DNA of 64,000 nt from an uncultured Saprospiraceae bacterium (GTDB taxonomy: Bacteria; Bacteroidota; Bacteroidia; Chitinophagales; Saprospiraceae): the NCBI GenBank assembly GCA_937928405.1, contig CALFWZ010000065.1:62001-126000 (forward strand), written 5' to 3'. Below the pieces are notes generated by a model that saw only the letters and a program-made list of their open reading frames with translations, searched no databases and was not told the DNA's origin. Within the stretch, counting starts at the first letter, position 1. Each line of letters starts with the position of its first letter. Below are positions 1 through 9,995 of the stretch, piece by piece. Both the position numbers and the translations under genes were made by a program.

Positions 1-1013
1 CCATTGGTATTATATTTTGAAACCGCAATATCTGCCACCCCGCCACCAAAATTGGTTTGGAAAGCCCCGACATTGGTTGGATACCCAGATCCGAAACTTT
101 GCGCTCCGACATAAATATTTCCAGAGAAGTCATAGGTGGCCGAATGTCCAAAATTTTCATTATTGGTGGTTCCTGAAAGGGTGGCGGCTACAACCGTTGG
201 GTCAATCACTAATTGGTAACGCTGATCATAGCCATTCGGAAAATGAAAACTAACCGTATTGCCTTCTAACTGGTAGGCACAGACTACTTCGATTTTTTTG
301 CCCTTGATCTCTTGATAAGCGTAAGGTTCGTGTTCGACAATCTTATCTACCGAGGTATGAATAATTAGATCTCCTTTTTTTATTTCTAGGCGGTCTGCAC
401 CGCTATAGTTTAAGGCAATATCTTCCGTATTCGCACCGGGGTCAACGACAAAGTCATATTTAAAATAACCGTCAACATCATAAGCATCTAGATGTATATC
501 TGGATAAAGGTTTTCATATCGAACCTGATCAAAAATTGGCACGTGAGAAGCCCATTTAGATCGGTCATTACCTAAAAAATAATTATTGTATGCTGATCTT
601 GGTTCCGTAGCTTTTAAGTTAGCCTGATTTGCGTTTAAAAACTTTACATGGTAGGCATGTGCTCGCACGGGTTGGATTTTTTCACGATGACGATTGCTGT
701 GATCGAATAGTTTTTCGGCATCTTTATCATTGTGAAATAAATAGGTGTATCCCTTTTTTTCTAAAAAAATGGCGTTTAGGCCACCTAAAGAAGCACGGAA
801 TTGTACGGCGTCTTCCCATTGGCCCTTATTTTTTACAAAACTGAGATCGTTACCATGATCATGATCGTGGTGATGCGTGTGATCATGATCGTGATTGTGA
901 TCATTTTGTAGGAGGCCTGGCAGCGATGTTGCCATTTCAGACGTTTGAGCAAAGAGAGGTGATACACTAATGCTTAGAAAGAAAAGTAAGAATTTAAAAG
1001 AACATAGTCTCAT
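1..1013 (-). CDS. N-terminal part of a large secreted SBBP-type repeat protein (runs off the left edge); paralogue of the 26483..30970 gene
   Basis: Not in the ORF track because it has no stop in the window. Reverse-strand reading from ATG at 1013 gives MRLCSFKFLLFFLSISVSPLFAQTSEMATSLPGLLQNDHNHDHDHTHHHDHDHGNDLSFVKNKGQWEDAVQFRASLGGLNAIFLEKKGYTYLFHND...VVAATLSGTTNNENFGHSATYDFSGNIYVGAQSFGSGYPTNVGAFQTNFGGG. It has a signal peptide and aligns with VVAATISGAASDNWGFTATYDNAGNIYAGGASFDVGYPTTIGAFQTSFGGG in 26483..30970. Confidence 0.85.
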   Translation of the reverse strand, partial: MRLCSFKFLLFFLSISVSPLFAQTSEMATSLPGLLQNDHNHDHDHTHHHDHDHGNDLSFVKNKGQWEDAVQFRASLGGLNAIFLEKKGYTYLFHNDKDAEKLFDHSNRHREKIQPVRAHAYHVKFLNANQANLKATEPRSAYNNYFLGNDRSKWASHVPIFDQVRYENLYPDIHLDAYDVDGYFKYDFVVDPGANTEDIALNYSGADRLEIKKGDLIIHTSVDKIVEHEPYAYQEIKGKKIEVVCAYQLEGNTVSFHFPNGYDQRYQLVIDPTVVAATLSGTTNNENFGHSATYDFSGNIYVGAQSFGSGYPTNVGAFQTNFGGGVADIAVSKYNTN

Positions 1014-1378
1014 AGGTTACTTTTTGTTATGGGATTATTCAAATCAGTCACGCTTCCCTTAGCGTACAAGTTCAGTAAACTTTTTTGGGTACCAAAAATC
1101 CAGCATTAGAAGGCTAATGCAGTATCTTTCATGCTCGTGTTTGTAATCATATAAACGCAAATTAATGCGTGAAGTTGTGTAATATAGCAGACAAGCCGCG
1201 ATTAAAAGGGTCAATAATCCTACTAAATAGAAACTATTTTATCACAAAAGAAAGAATTGACCAATTATAGTTTTGATTTCTTTAGGAATACCCATTAAAT
1301 ATCACAATTTTTTCTCACTTAATCAAGTATCAAATTCCCTGCCTTATTAATAATTCTTCTAATTTTAGCTTTTCATTT

Positions 1379-2422
1379 CTAAAATAGGTCTTCTACTTGC
1401 TTCCAACCGTTCAAAAAGGGTTTTTCATAGACGTTTTTCCAACCTTTTTCGGGGTAGTTTTTGACATAAGTTAATAGTTCTAACTGCTTGGGAGATAGAA
1501 ATTTATCGGGATCTCCTCCCAATCCAATGGCTGTATTAACTCGAGTTGCTTGATTTGGCAGCATTGGAATAAGTCGATACGAACTGTGTAATAGGTAGTA
1601 TTTGGGCTGATGATCAGCTTTAAATGCTTGAGCCTTACTAATTTTTCCTTTGCTTATGATGGATTCGGCGACTTTTTTTTGCTCACTAGAATGGGTAAAA
1701 ATTCGATCAAACGCCTTATTTTGATTGGCTTTGGTCAATAGATTTTCGTAGCTAATAATCGCTGGATCAAAACTCACAGCAACTACTTCACTTCCACCCA
1801 TAAATCCAGGTTCTGAATCTACTACTCCAGTGATTTTTCCCAGTTTTGCTTCGCCACTCCAAAAACAATACATTCCAAAAGTAGCCTTCTGCGTAGATTG
1901 CTTTTCGGCAGTAAGATGTTCTTTTAATAATTGCAAATAATTAGGGACGGGGCGGTTGGTTTTTTCTAAGGCGGCTACCATGCCCGTTACCAGACTCTTG
2001 CGGTCATATTTTCCGTTGATTCGTGGAGTCAGTGCATTACGCTCTTGGTCAATTATTCGGACCACCGGATTATTCCAGCTTGGCTCTCCAAAAGAGGTTA
2101 ACACTTTTTTGTCCTTCCCACCTTTATTATTATGGATGGCAAGTGGAACAAAAGACTCCTCAATAGCTTCCACAATCATTGGATGACTTAAAACTTCATT
2201 TCCATAGCCTCGACAAGTACTACAGCCAGGTACCTCTTGGAATAAAATCAGGATGGGTTTATTGGTTTTTTTTGAACTGGCAATCGCTTGATCATAGTCA
2301 CGAAGCCATTGCACATCGCCAAGTTCTTCTGGTTGAGGAATATTGATGACGGCATGATTAAATGCACTTGAAACAAAAAAAATAAAAATGAAGATCGTGG
2401 ATTTTAAAAGGATATTTTTCAT
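1379..2422 (-). CDS. Thioredoxin-like protein of the VPGUxxT (seleno)protein type, Cys form, with an MsrA-like C-terminal region
   Basis: Signal peptide; ILFQEVPGCSTCRGYGNEVLSHPMIVEAIE (VPGCxxC) in the thioredoxin-like half; YCFWSGEAKLGKITGVVDSEPGFMGG resembles the MsrA GCFWxxE...G..Y.GG core. Confidence 0.7.
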   Translation of the reverse strand: MKNILLKSTIFIFIFFVSSAFNHAVINIPQPEELGDVQWLRDYDQAIASSKKTNKPILILFQEVPGCSTCRGYGNEVLSHPMIVEAIEESFVPLAIHNNKGGKDKKVLTSFGEPSWNNPVVRIIDQERNALTPRINGKYDRKSLVTGMVAALEKTNRPVPNYLQLLKEHLTAEKQSTQKATFGMYCFWSGEAKLGKITGVVDSEPGFMGGSEVVAVSFDPAIISYENLLTKANQNKAFDRIFTHSSEQKKVAESIISKGKISKAQAFKADHQPKYYLLHSSYRLIPMLPNQATRVNTAIGLGGDPDKFLSPKQLELLTYVKNYPEKGWKNVYEKPFLNGWKQVEDLF

Positions 2423-2660
2423 ATGATTTTTTTTGGAAACTGTATTAGCTTAATATTTCTATTGAATTGCTAAACGTTGTGTAACTTAAATTAGTTATTC
2501 AGTTTGTTGAATTAAAACGAATTTGTCGTGGTTTTGACGGAGGAAGAATATGAATTGAACAAAAATATTCTATAAATAAAAGTAAAATTTATTTCGAATA
2601 ATCCGTAAAATTTACTAGTCTTGTTTTCTACTTAGTTACTTTCTATCAAAAAACCATATT

Positions 2661-4493
2661 ATGAAAATTAATCTCGGCCAAGGAATATTTACCATAAAGA
2701 AAAGTCCAAATCTTATTGGCGTTAAGCTTCGACCAAATGCAAAAAAATTACCTTCAGAAATCCAAAAAGGAAAACTATTTGCTCGAGGATTGGGTGGTTT
2801 TGTCATCTATAAACCTAGTCTGGGTAATAGAAAAATTGATGCAATTTTGGATAAGGTCCGTAAAGCCCGAAATGTGGTTTTAGGAACCCATGTTTATTAT
2901 ATTGAAGGGAGTAAAAACCTAATAGTTCCCACTGGTAAAATAATGGTGGTGTTTGCTAGTCAAACCAAAATTAAGGATCGAAAAAAAATACTAGATTCCT
3001 TAGATCTGAAAGTAAATCGTCGATTTTTAAAGACGAAGTATGTGGTTGAGGTAACCAAAAAATCTCCAAACCCGCTGCGGTGCTGTACCAAATTAATGAA
3101 GGAGGAGGCCATAATCAGTGCGATGCCTGATTGGGATGCTCCACAGACTTTACACGAAGATATTCTGCCAGGCGATGACTTGTTACCTTACCAATGGCAT
3201 CTCCGAAATCAAGGTGCGGCTCCTGGTGAACCGGCTTCCAAGATTCTCCCCGATGCTGATTTAAAAATTATGGATGCATTGGATCGGTTGGGGAATAAAG
3301 GTTCTAATCAAATTACCGTTGCTGTAATAGATCAAAGTTTCCAAGTAGATCATCCGTCCTATAAAGCGCAAGTAGTGTCTACTCATTCAATCTATACCGA
3401 TCCATTCGCACCCATTGGAAGTGGACACGGAACTTCCTGTGCGAGTCTTATTTCGGCTAGTGATAATGGAGAAGGGATTACTGGAGTAGCTCCGGGATGT
3501 AACCTGATTTTAATCGAAGGCTCTACCTTTAGTTGGGATGTACTTGAAGAAATTTTTAAATTTTGCAAAAGAAAAAAGGTGGATGTTATTAGTTGTAGTT
3601 GGGGCTCTATTGAACACCACGATGCCTTGAGTCCAATGCATCAAGAAGTGATTAGAAATATTACAAGTACTGGTAGAAATGGGTTAGGAATTCCGATACT
3701 TTTTTCGGCAGGCAATGAAAACGAAGAGCGGATCAATCATTTCGGTCGCTTACCGGAAGTAATTGCCGTAGCAGGAAGCACTAGCGCTGACGAGCATTTT
3801 GACCAATCTAACCGTGGTCCAGAAATCACGGTTACGGCACCTGCCGGAAATTTTCCAATTCTGACGGCGCGCGCCAATTTTAAAACTGGAGTTGAAAAAA
3901 ACTTCTTTCGGGACGGCCAGCTGCGAGGACCAGTTGGAGAATATCAACATTTCGAAGGGACTTCTGCTTCTTGTCCGCTCGTGGCAGGTGTTTGTGCCTT
4001 AATCTTATCTGCCAACCCTAATTTGCGAGCTAGTGAAGTGAGAGAGATTCTTTCCTTGACGGCTGATAAGATTGGTAGTCCACAGGAATATGTGGAGGGT
4101 CATTCCTTACGTTTTGGCTATGGTCGGGTCAATGCTGATCGAGCAGTGGCTGAAGCTTTACGACGAGCGGACGGTGGTACCATGATTGAACCAGAGACGG
4201 TAGGAGAAGGCAATGGACTTTTTCAGTTTGATGTCAAACCCCAATCAAAAAGAGGCTTCGGTGTTCAAATGGGCGTATATGCCGAATATGGAAATGTTTT
4301 AATACAAACCAATAGATTACGAAAAAAGTACAAACATAAGACCTTGGTAAATATCAATGAGCTAAATGGCAAAACAGTTTATAAATTAATTCTTGGTCCT
4401 TTTTCTTCGAAGAATGCCGCGAAAAAGATGTTAAAATCCGTAAAAAATTCGGGAGATAACGGTTTTATCGTAAATTTGGGACTAAATTTGTAA
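2661..4493 (+). CDS. S8 family (subtilisin-like) serine peptidase with a C-terminal SPOR-like domain
   Basis: Catalytic boxes VAVIDQSFQVDHPS (Asp), GSGHGTSCASLISA (His), FEGTSASCPLVAGVCALIL (Ser). The C-terminus GFGVQMGVYAEYGNVLIQTNRL...VYKLILGPFSSKNAAKKMLKSVKNSGDNGFIVNL has the SPOR pattern. Confidence 0.85.
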   Translation: MKINLGQGIFTIKKSPNLIGVKLRPNAKKLPSEIQKGKLFARGLGGFVIYKPSLGNRKIDAILDKVRKARNVVLGTHVYYIEGSKNLIVPTGKIMVVFASQTKIKDRKKILDSLDLKVNRRFLKTKYVVEVTKKSPNPLRCCTKLMKEEAIISAMPDWDAPQTLHEDILPGDDLLPYQWHLRNQGAAPGEPASKILPDADLKIMDALDRLGNKGSNQITVAVIDQSFQVDHPSYKAQVVSTHSIYTDPFAPIGSGHGTSCASLISASDNGEGITGVAPGCNLILIEGSTFSWDVLEEIFKFCKRKKVDVISCSWGSIEHHDALSPMHQEVIRNITSTGRNGLGIPILFSAGNENEERINHFGRLPEVIAVAGSTSADEHFDQSNRGPEITVTAPAGNFPILTARANFKTGVEKNFFRDGQLRGPVGEYQHFEGTSASCPLVAGVCALILSANPNLRASEVREILSLTADKIGSPQEYVEGHSLRFGYGRVNADRAVAEALRRADGGTMIEPETVGEGNGLFQFDVKPQSKRGFGVQMGVYAEYGNVLIQTNRLRKKYKHKTLVNINELNGKTVYKLILGPFSSKNAAKKMLKSVKNSGDNGFIVNLGLNL

Positions 4494-4667
4494 TAACAGA
4501 ATTAGTCTGAGGAAATCTTTGTTTAACCCTTCATTATTTCAGACTTTTCACTTCCCAATAAACTTGAATTCTTGACCGAAATTTCTATGATTAGCAATTT
4601 CACTTCTAAGGTGATGTCCTAAAAAACGGTCATTGTCTTACACTTAAATACTATTTATCACAACAAC

Positions 4668-5132
4668 ATGAAAAAAATTACCACCACCTTCGTTTTAGTA
4701 CTGGCGATGCTTTGCTCCATTCCAATGTCTCAAGCATCCATTAATCCAATTGAAGAAATGGCCATCTCAGACGGAACAACTTATGAAGTTTACGATGCTG
4801 CCAAAAAAAAATGGGCTAAAATTAAATTGGATCGCAATCCAGAAGCCAATGGAGGCGATGAGAACTTTTGGAATATCGTTTATAGCCAAATTGTTTATCC
4901 AGACAGAGCTCAACGAGCTAAATTAGAAGGTGACGTCATACTTACCATGACGATCAGTGAGAAAGGACAATTGGTAGAGTTGAAAGTTAAACAAGAAGTC
5001 GGTGGTGGTTGTGAAGAAGAAGCTTTTAATGCCATAAAATTGGCTTCCACCAACCGTTTCATTCCTGCCATGCTGGACGGAAAACCGGTTAAGGTGCGAT
5101 ATGATGTAAGTATTAATTTTTCGATGCAATAG
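4668..5132 (+). CDS. Secreted TonB C-terminal domain protein (energy transducer TonB-like)
   Basis: Signal peptide, then IVYPDRAQRAKLEGDVILTMTISEKGQLVELKVKQEVGGGCEEEAFNAIKLASTNRFIPAMLDGKPVKVRYDVSINF, the TonB C-terminal pattern. Confidence 0.8.
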   Translation: MKKITTTFVLVLAMLCSIPMSQASINPIEEMAISDGTTYEVYDAAKKKWAKIKLDRNPEANGGDENFWNIVYSQIVYPDRAQRAKLEGDVILTMTISEKGQLVELKVKQEVGGGCEEEAFNAIKLASTNRFIPAMLDGKPVKVRYDVSINFSMQ

Positions 5133-5797
5133 GAATTATGTTGAATCGTTGAATTTAACTAGTAATTCGTGTGAGCCATGTTTTTTCTATGGTAAATTCG
5201 ATTGATGTATAATAATAATTCAGATAAGCTAAATTTTGGGATTTTCTCAATTTGGATACTAAATTCCATCCAATCAACAGTAGGATCAAGTAATTTGATT
5301 TCTTCTTGTTCTCCATGCCATGTGAATTATAGGCAATATTCTTTTTTCATTTTTATGAATTTTTCTTAATATGGATAGGAATTTATTAGTTACATGATGA
5401 TATTGGCATCCGATTTTGTTTCTCAACCAATGTAACTTTACCAGATTTTTAAAAATACGATAGGTTGCTTATGCTTCAGATGATTCTAAAAAAATTATAG
5501 CATTATAACTTTACATCAAAGTTTGTTTCATTACTCATATTTTTCTTTCTATCGAATTCAACGATTCAACAATTCAACAATGAGTTTCCTCTAAAAAGTG
5601 TTTTTCGCGCAGACCTGTTCCGAACTCGATTCGGGAGGCGCAGAGACGCAGCACCCGTTCCGAACTTGTTTCGGAAGACCTTCTAACGTGTATATCTTTT
5701 ATCGCAAAGCAAATACATATATTATTTTTATTTCATAATTATTTAAAAAATTTGTTTTCTTAGTTTTTAGAGTAAGCTCAACCATTCAACAATTCAA

Positions 5798-6931
5798 TCA
5801 CTTTCGTTTCTTTTCCCAGGTATCAAAATAGCCTCTTGCTTTCTCAATTAAACCATCCGCTTTATCATTCGTTTGTTCACGAATAAAATCAGCTAATAAC
5901 GCCTTAGTAGATTTGCCGCTATTGGACCAACGCTCTGTATCATGTTCTCGATCGGAAAGCGCAAAAATTCTTTTACCGTGAACCTGTAGCGCTTCTTCAA
6001 AAATCATTTCCAACTTGCGTTGGGTAAGTGCAATGCTCTGCAGATTTTGGATCTGGTGGAAATAAAGACTGACGATGGCATCTTTGTGTGGATTTGATTT
6101 AGCTAATTCAGTTAGCTCGTTTTCAATGGATTCTACCGTTTTTTCTTCACATTTTTTTATATCAAAACGCATCCAGGGCCGAGCTGGTATTGGAAAAAAG
6201 ATAGGTTCTACTGGCTTATTTTTTTCTAAAGTAAATAAACAAAATCCTTTGTCTTTTCCAGCTTCTGTATCACTCATCCTTTCCGTAGATCCTACATACC
6301 AAGCGGTATCGAGAATCTTGACCTTTTGATAATTATGCCAATGTCCCAGTGCTACATAATCAAATTTATTCAATAATTCTAAGCGCTCTGGTGGATAGAG
6401 TTGTTCTCCAAATTCTTCCATAATATAGCGTTTGCCAATAGAAGTATGTAAGAGGATAATATTGAATTTTTCTGAAACTGGATCGATTTTGTCCATCTCT
6501 TTCAACAAAACCCTTTCGTCATTTATGTGGGGAAGTCCGTGGACTACTAGGTCTCCAAAAGCAAAAGTTTGATAACCTTGTCCAAAGATAGGATGAATAT
6601 TTTTTATGGTTTTAAAGGCCTTTAGAATGGGACTGGTGTAAATCGTTTTTGGTGTTTCGTGATTACCTGCAATAATTACGATTGGAATATTAGCCGTGGC
6701 TAAACGATTCATCTGTTCCAAGGCAAAAATCATGGGACGATTGGGAGGGGAAGGTCGATGGAAAAAATCTCCGGAGTGAATTATCAAATCTGGATTAAGT
6801 TCTAAGGCTTGGTCTATTACAAACTTAAAGCTGTCGTAAAAATCTTGTTCTCGCAAATTAACCCCATTCGGACCTACTTTGTCTAGATCATTATAGCCCA
6901 AATGCGTATCGGAAAAATGTAATATCTTCAA
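5798..6931 (-). CDS. Metallophosphoesterase / DNA repair exonuclease SbcD (Mre11)-like
   Basis: MKILHFSDTHLG, DLIIHSGDFFHR, IVIIAGNHE, VALGHWHNYQ metallophosphoesterase motifs. Confidence 0.85.
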   Translation of the reverse strand: MKILHFSDTHLGYNDLDKVGPNGVNLREQDFYDSFKFVIDQALELNPDLIIHSGDFFHRPSPPNRPMIFALEQMNRLATANIPIVIIAGNHETPKTIYTSPILKAFKTIKNIHPIFGQGYQTFAFGDLVVHGLPHINDERVLLKEMDKIDPVSEKFNIILLHTSIGKRYIMEEFGEQLYPPERLELLNKFDYVALGHWHNYQKVKILDTAWYVGSTERMSDTEAGKDKGFCLFTLEKNKPVEPIFFPIPARPWMRFDIKKCEEKTVESIENELTELAKSNPHKDAIVSLYFHQIQNLQSIALTQRKLEMIFEEALQVHGKRIFALSDREHDTERWSNSGKSTKALLADFIREQTNDKADGLIEKARGYFDTWEKKRK

Positions 6932-7036
6932 TTGTTGATTTGTTGAATCGTTGAATCGTTGAATTCAAACGAAGGGAAATTAGTAATTTATAAATCGATT
7001 GGAAGTTAGAATAAATTCTCTAATTAACCTAAAAAA

Positions 7037-7064
7037 AATCCCGTAGGCCAAAGGCTACGGGATT
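7037..7064 (-). terminator. Rho-independent terminator of gap
   Basis: AATCCCGTAG-gccaaagg-CTACGGGATT perfect 10-bp stem followed by a T-tract on the minus strand, just past the gap stop codon. Confidence 0.8.
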
Positions 7065-7090
7065 GTTATTAATATGAGGAGTATTTTTTA

Positions 7091-8092
7091 TTATAATTTT
7101 GCAATTCTTCTAGTAAAGTCAGAAAGACGAGCAGAATATCCTGCTTCGTTATCATACCAACTAACTACTTTTAACATATTGTCTTTCACTTGCGTTAGCG
7201 AGCTATCGAAAATGGAAGAGTGTTTATTACCGACGATGTCAGAACTTACAAGCGGAGCAGTGGCATATTCTAAAATTCCTTTTAGTTCTTTTTTCGCAGC
7301 AGTAGCAAACTTACGGTTTACTTGCTCCGCAGTTACTTTTTTATCGATTTGTACATTAAGTTCTACGATAGAACCCGTAATAATTGGCACACGGAACGCC
7401 ATGGCGAACATTTTGCCTTCTACAGCTGGATAAACTTTCCCGACAGCAGTGGCTGCACCGGTAGAAGTAGGAACGATATTAAATGCTGCTGCTCTGGCAC
7501 GACGCATATCGCTGTGAGGGGCATCTTGAATTCTTTGATCTGAAGTATACGCGTGCGTAGTGGTCATCGACGCAATGTTGAAACCCCAGTTTTCATTGAT
7601 TACTTTACAAAGTGGCGCTAAACAATTGGTTGTACAAGAGGCGTTAGAGAAAATCTTATTTTTCTTATCGATTTCTTTGTCATTTACACCCAAAACAATG
7701 GTTTGAATACCGTCGCCTTTACCAGGGGCAGAAAGGATAACTCGCTTTGCACCAGCTGTTAAGTGAAGCCCTGCTTTTTCTTTGTTACGGAAAATTCCAG
7801 TACACTCTAAAACCACATCTACTTTCATTTTTTTCCAAGGTAACTTAGAAGGATCACGCTGTGTTAAGGCAGTGATTTTTTTACGTCCGATCGTAATAGA
7901 TTTTTCGTCGGAAGAAACTTTTCCATCGTACATTCCTTGCGCTGAATCGTACTTGAAAAGGTGCGCGAGCGTGGCGTTGTCTGTTAAGTCATTAATTGCT
8001 ACTACTTCTACATCTCTTGCTTCCAGCAAGTTGCGTAAAGTTAATCGGCCAATTCGTCCGAAGCCATTAATTGCGATTCTTTTTCGAGCCAT
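7091..8092 (-). CDS. gap: Glyceraldehyde-3-phosphate dehydrogenase, type I
   Basis: AINGFGRIGRLTLRNLLE, SNASCTTNCLAPLCKVI active-site Cys motif, WYDNEAGYSARLSDF. Confidence 0.97.
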   Translation of the reverse strand: MARKRIAINGFGRIGRLTLRNLLEARDVEVVAINDLTDNATLAHLFKYDSAQGMYDGKVSSDEKSITIGRKKITALTQRDPSKLPWKKMKVDVVLECTGIFRNKEKAGLHLTAGAKRVILSAPGKGDGIQTIVLGVNDKEIDKKNKIFSNASCTTNCLAPLCKVINENWGFNIASMTTTHAYTSDQRIQDAPHSDMRRARAAAFNIVPTSTGAATAVGKVYPAVEGKMFAMAFRVPIITGSIVELNVQIDKKVTAEQVNRKFATAAKKELKGILEYATAPLVSSDIVGNKHSSIFDSSLTQVKDNMLKVVSWYDNEAGYSARLSDFTRRIAKL

Positions 8093-8313
8093 AATACTGT
8101 TGATAGTTTTTCACCTAAGTAATAAGATTTTGCTTAAAAAAGCTTTAGGTGTTAGTGTAAAAATAAATTAGCGGCAAAAATAAGCATTTCATAGGGGATA
8201 GGGAGAGAATACTAGGATAATTTTATTTTTGTCTGTAAGGAGATGTTTAAATTCAACTAGAACTTTTGTTACATGGAAAATATTCCCGTTTTTACTCTTT
8301 AAAACGAGTTCTT

Positions 8314-9975
8314 ATGAAAAATCTTCCGTACTTAACCCTTCTTTTCTTCTTGGGAGCCTGTCAATCCACTCCCAAAATCCCAGCGAAAAAAATGATGCCC
8401 CCAAAATGGGTGTCTTATGATGAATCAAAACAATTAGCTGTTAACGAAGAACACAAAAATCCTCGGATGCAGTACAAACTTATTCAGTCAAAATTTTTGG
8501 ATAAAAATACCATATGGCAACGTCTAAATGGTCAGTTAGATAATTTTTCGGAGGAAGATTACCAGCGTTTAAAACCAATGATTCTGGAACAGGATATTAA
8601 AATTTTACAAAAAAATATTGCTGCCGGAAAATTTAATTATGAGCAATTAACACAATGGTATTTATATCGAATTTTAAAATTTGAAAATGATCCGGCAAAA
8701 ACCCTACATTCCATTATTGACCTCAATCCTAATGCGGTCGCTATGGCTCGTCGCTGTGATCGAGAAAAAAGTAAAAGCCAACATCCGATTTTTGGCATGC
8801 CAATTCTAGTAAAAGATAACATAAACACAGAAGGGATGACCACCACTGCTGGTGCAGAGGTACTAAAAGATAATCGGACCAATGATGCTTTTATTATTCA
8901 ACAAATAAAAAATAAGGGAGGAATTATTCTTGGCAAGGCCAATCTTAGTGAATGGGCCTATTTCTTTTGTCAAGGTTGCCCCGTTGGGTATAGTGCCCTT
9001 GGAGGTCAAACCTTAAATCCTTATGGACGACATTTTTTTGAGACTGGAGGTTCTAGCGCAGGAAGCGGAACCACCATGGCCGCTAATTATGCGGTTGCAG
9101 CTATTGGTACCGAAACGGCGGGTTCTATTTTATCTCCTTCTAGTCAAAATTCTATTGTGGGTTTAAAGCCGACGATCGGTTTACTTAGTCGAGGAGGAAT
9201 TGTACCGATTTCCAGTACCCTTGATACGCCTGGACCAATGACACGTAGCGTAGCAGACAATGCCATTTTATTATCAGCCATGTTGGGGAAAGATCCGGCT
9301 GACTCTGCTTCTGCAGCCAATCCTATTCAAAGAATTGAATGGGACAAAGTAGATAATCAAGATTTGAGTAAGCTAAGATTGGGTGTGAATGAAGATTTTT
9401 TGTCAGATTCAATTTATAAATTGACGACCGAAAAACTAGCAGCAGCAGGGGCCACCCTGATTAAGTTTAAACCAGCGGAAATTAATTTTCCTGACTTTGT
9501 TACTTTCTTAAATGCAGATATGAAAAAGGATTTACCTAGTTATTTAAGGAATTCGACTGGACCCTCAGTTACGGTTCGGTCGGTAGCAGATGTGGTTGCC
9601 TATAATTTAAAGGATACTCTGCAACGAATTCCTTACGGACAAGAATATTTTAATGGGATTGTAGCTGAGGATATTTCAGAGAATGATTTTGCAAAACTCA
9701 AAACGGAATATAAATCGAAAGCAAGTGCATTTTTTGAGAAACCGATGAAGGAACATCAATTGGATGCTATTCTATCTATTAATAATTATAGTGCTGGCCA
9801 GGCGGCGATGGCGCAGTTTCCATGTTTGACCGTTCCTATGGGCTATAAGGAAAGTGGAGAGCCAATTAGTTTGACATTTATTGCCAAACCGTGGGAAGAA
9901 GAGCAACTATTACGGATAGGCTATGCATTTGAGCAATTGACTAAGGTAAGGAAGATGCCTTCGGGATATCAGTAG
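8314..9975 (+). CDS. Amidase signature family lipoprotein
   Basis: ORF opens at 8266, but the internal Met at 8314 gives a lipoprotein signal MKNLPYLTLLFFLGACQS. GMPILVKDNINTEGMTTTAGA and GGSSAGSGTTMAANYAVAAIGTETAGSILSPSS are amidase signature motifs. Confidence 0.9.
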   Translation: MKNLPYLTLLFFLGACQSTPKIPAKKMMPPKWVSYDESKQLAVNEEHKNPRMQYKLIQSKFLDKNTIWQRLNGQLDNFSEEDYQRLKPMILEQDIKILQKNIAAGKFNYEQLTQWYLYRILKFENDPAKTLHSIIDLNPNAVAMARRCDREKSKSQHPIFGMPILVKDNINTEGMTTTAGAEVLKDNRTNDAFIIQQIKNKGGIILGKANLSEWAYFFCQGCPVGYSALGGQTLNPYGRHFFETGGSSAGSGTTMAANYAVAAIGTETAGSILSPSSQNSIVGLKPTIGLLSRGGIVPISSTLDTPGPMTRSVADNAILLSAMLGKDPADSASAANPIQRIEWDKVDNQDLSKLRLGVNEDFLSDSIYKLTTEKLAAAGATLIKFKPAEINFPDFVTFLNADMKKDLPSYLRNSTGPSVTVRSVADVVAYNLKDTLQRIPYGQEYFNGIVAEDISENDFAKLKTEYKSKASAFFEKPMKEHQLDAILSINNYSAGQAAMAQFPCLTVPMGYKESGEPISLTFIAKPWEEEQLLRIGYAFEQLTKVRKMPSGYQ

Positions 9976-9995
9976 AGACGATTCATGAGTTGTCT

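Noticed and set aside
17-253. 78-aa + strand ORF at the left edge
   Set aside because: Antisense to the partial SBBP-type CDS, which has a signal peptide and a paralogue in the window.
7782-8171. 129-aa + strand ORF opposite gap
   Set aside because: Fully antisense to a well supported GAPDH gene; typical shadow ORF.
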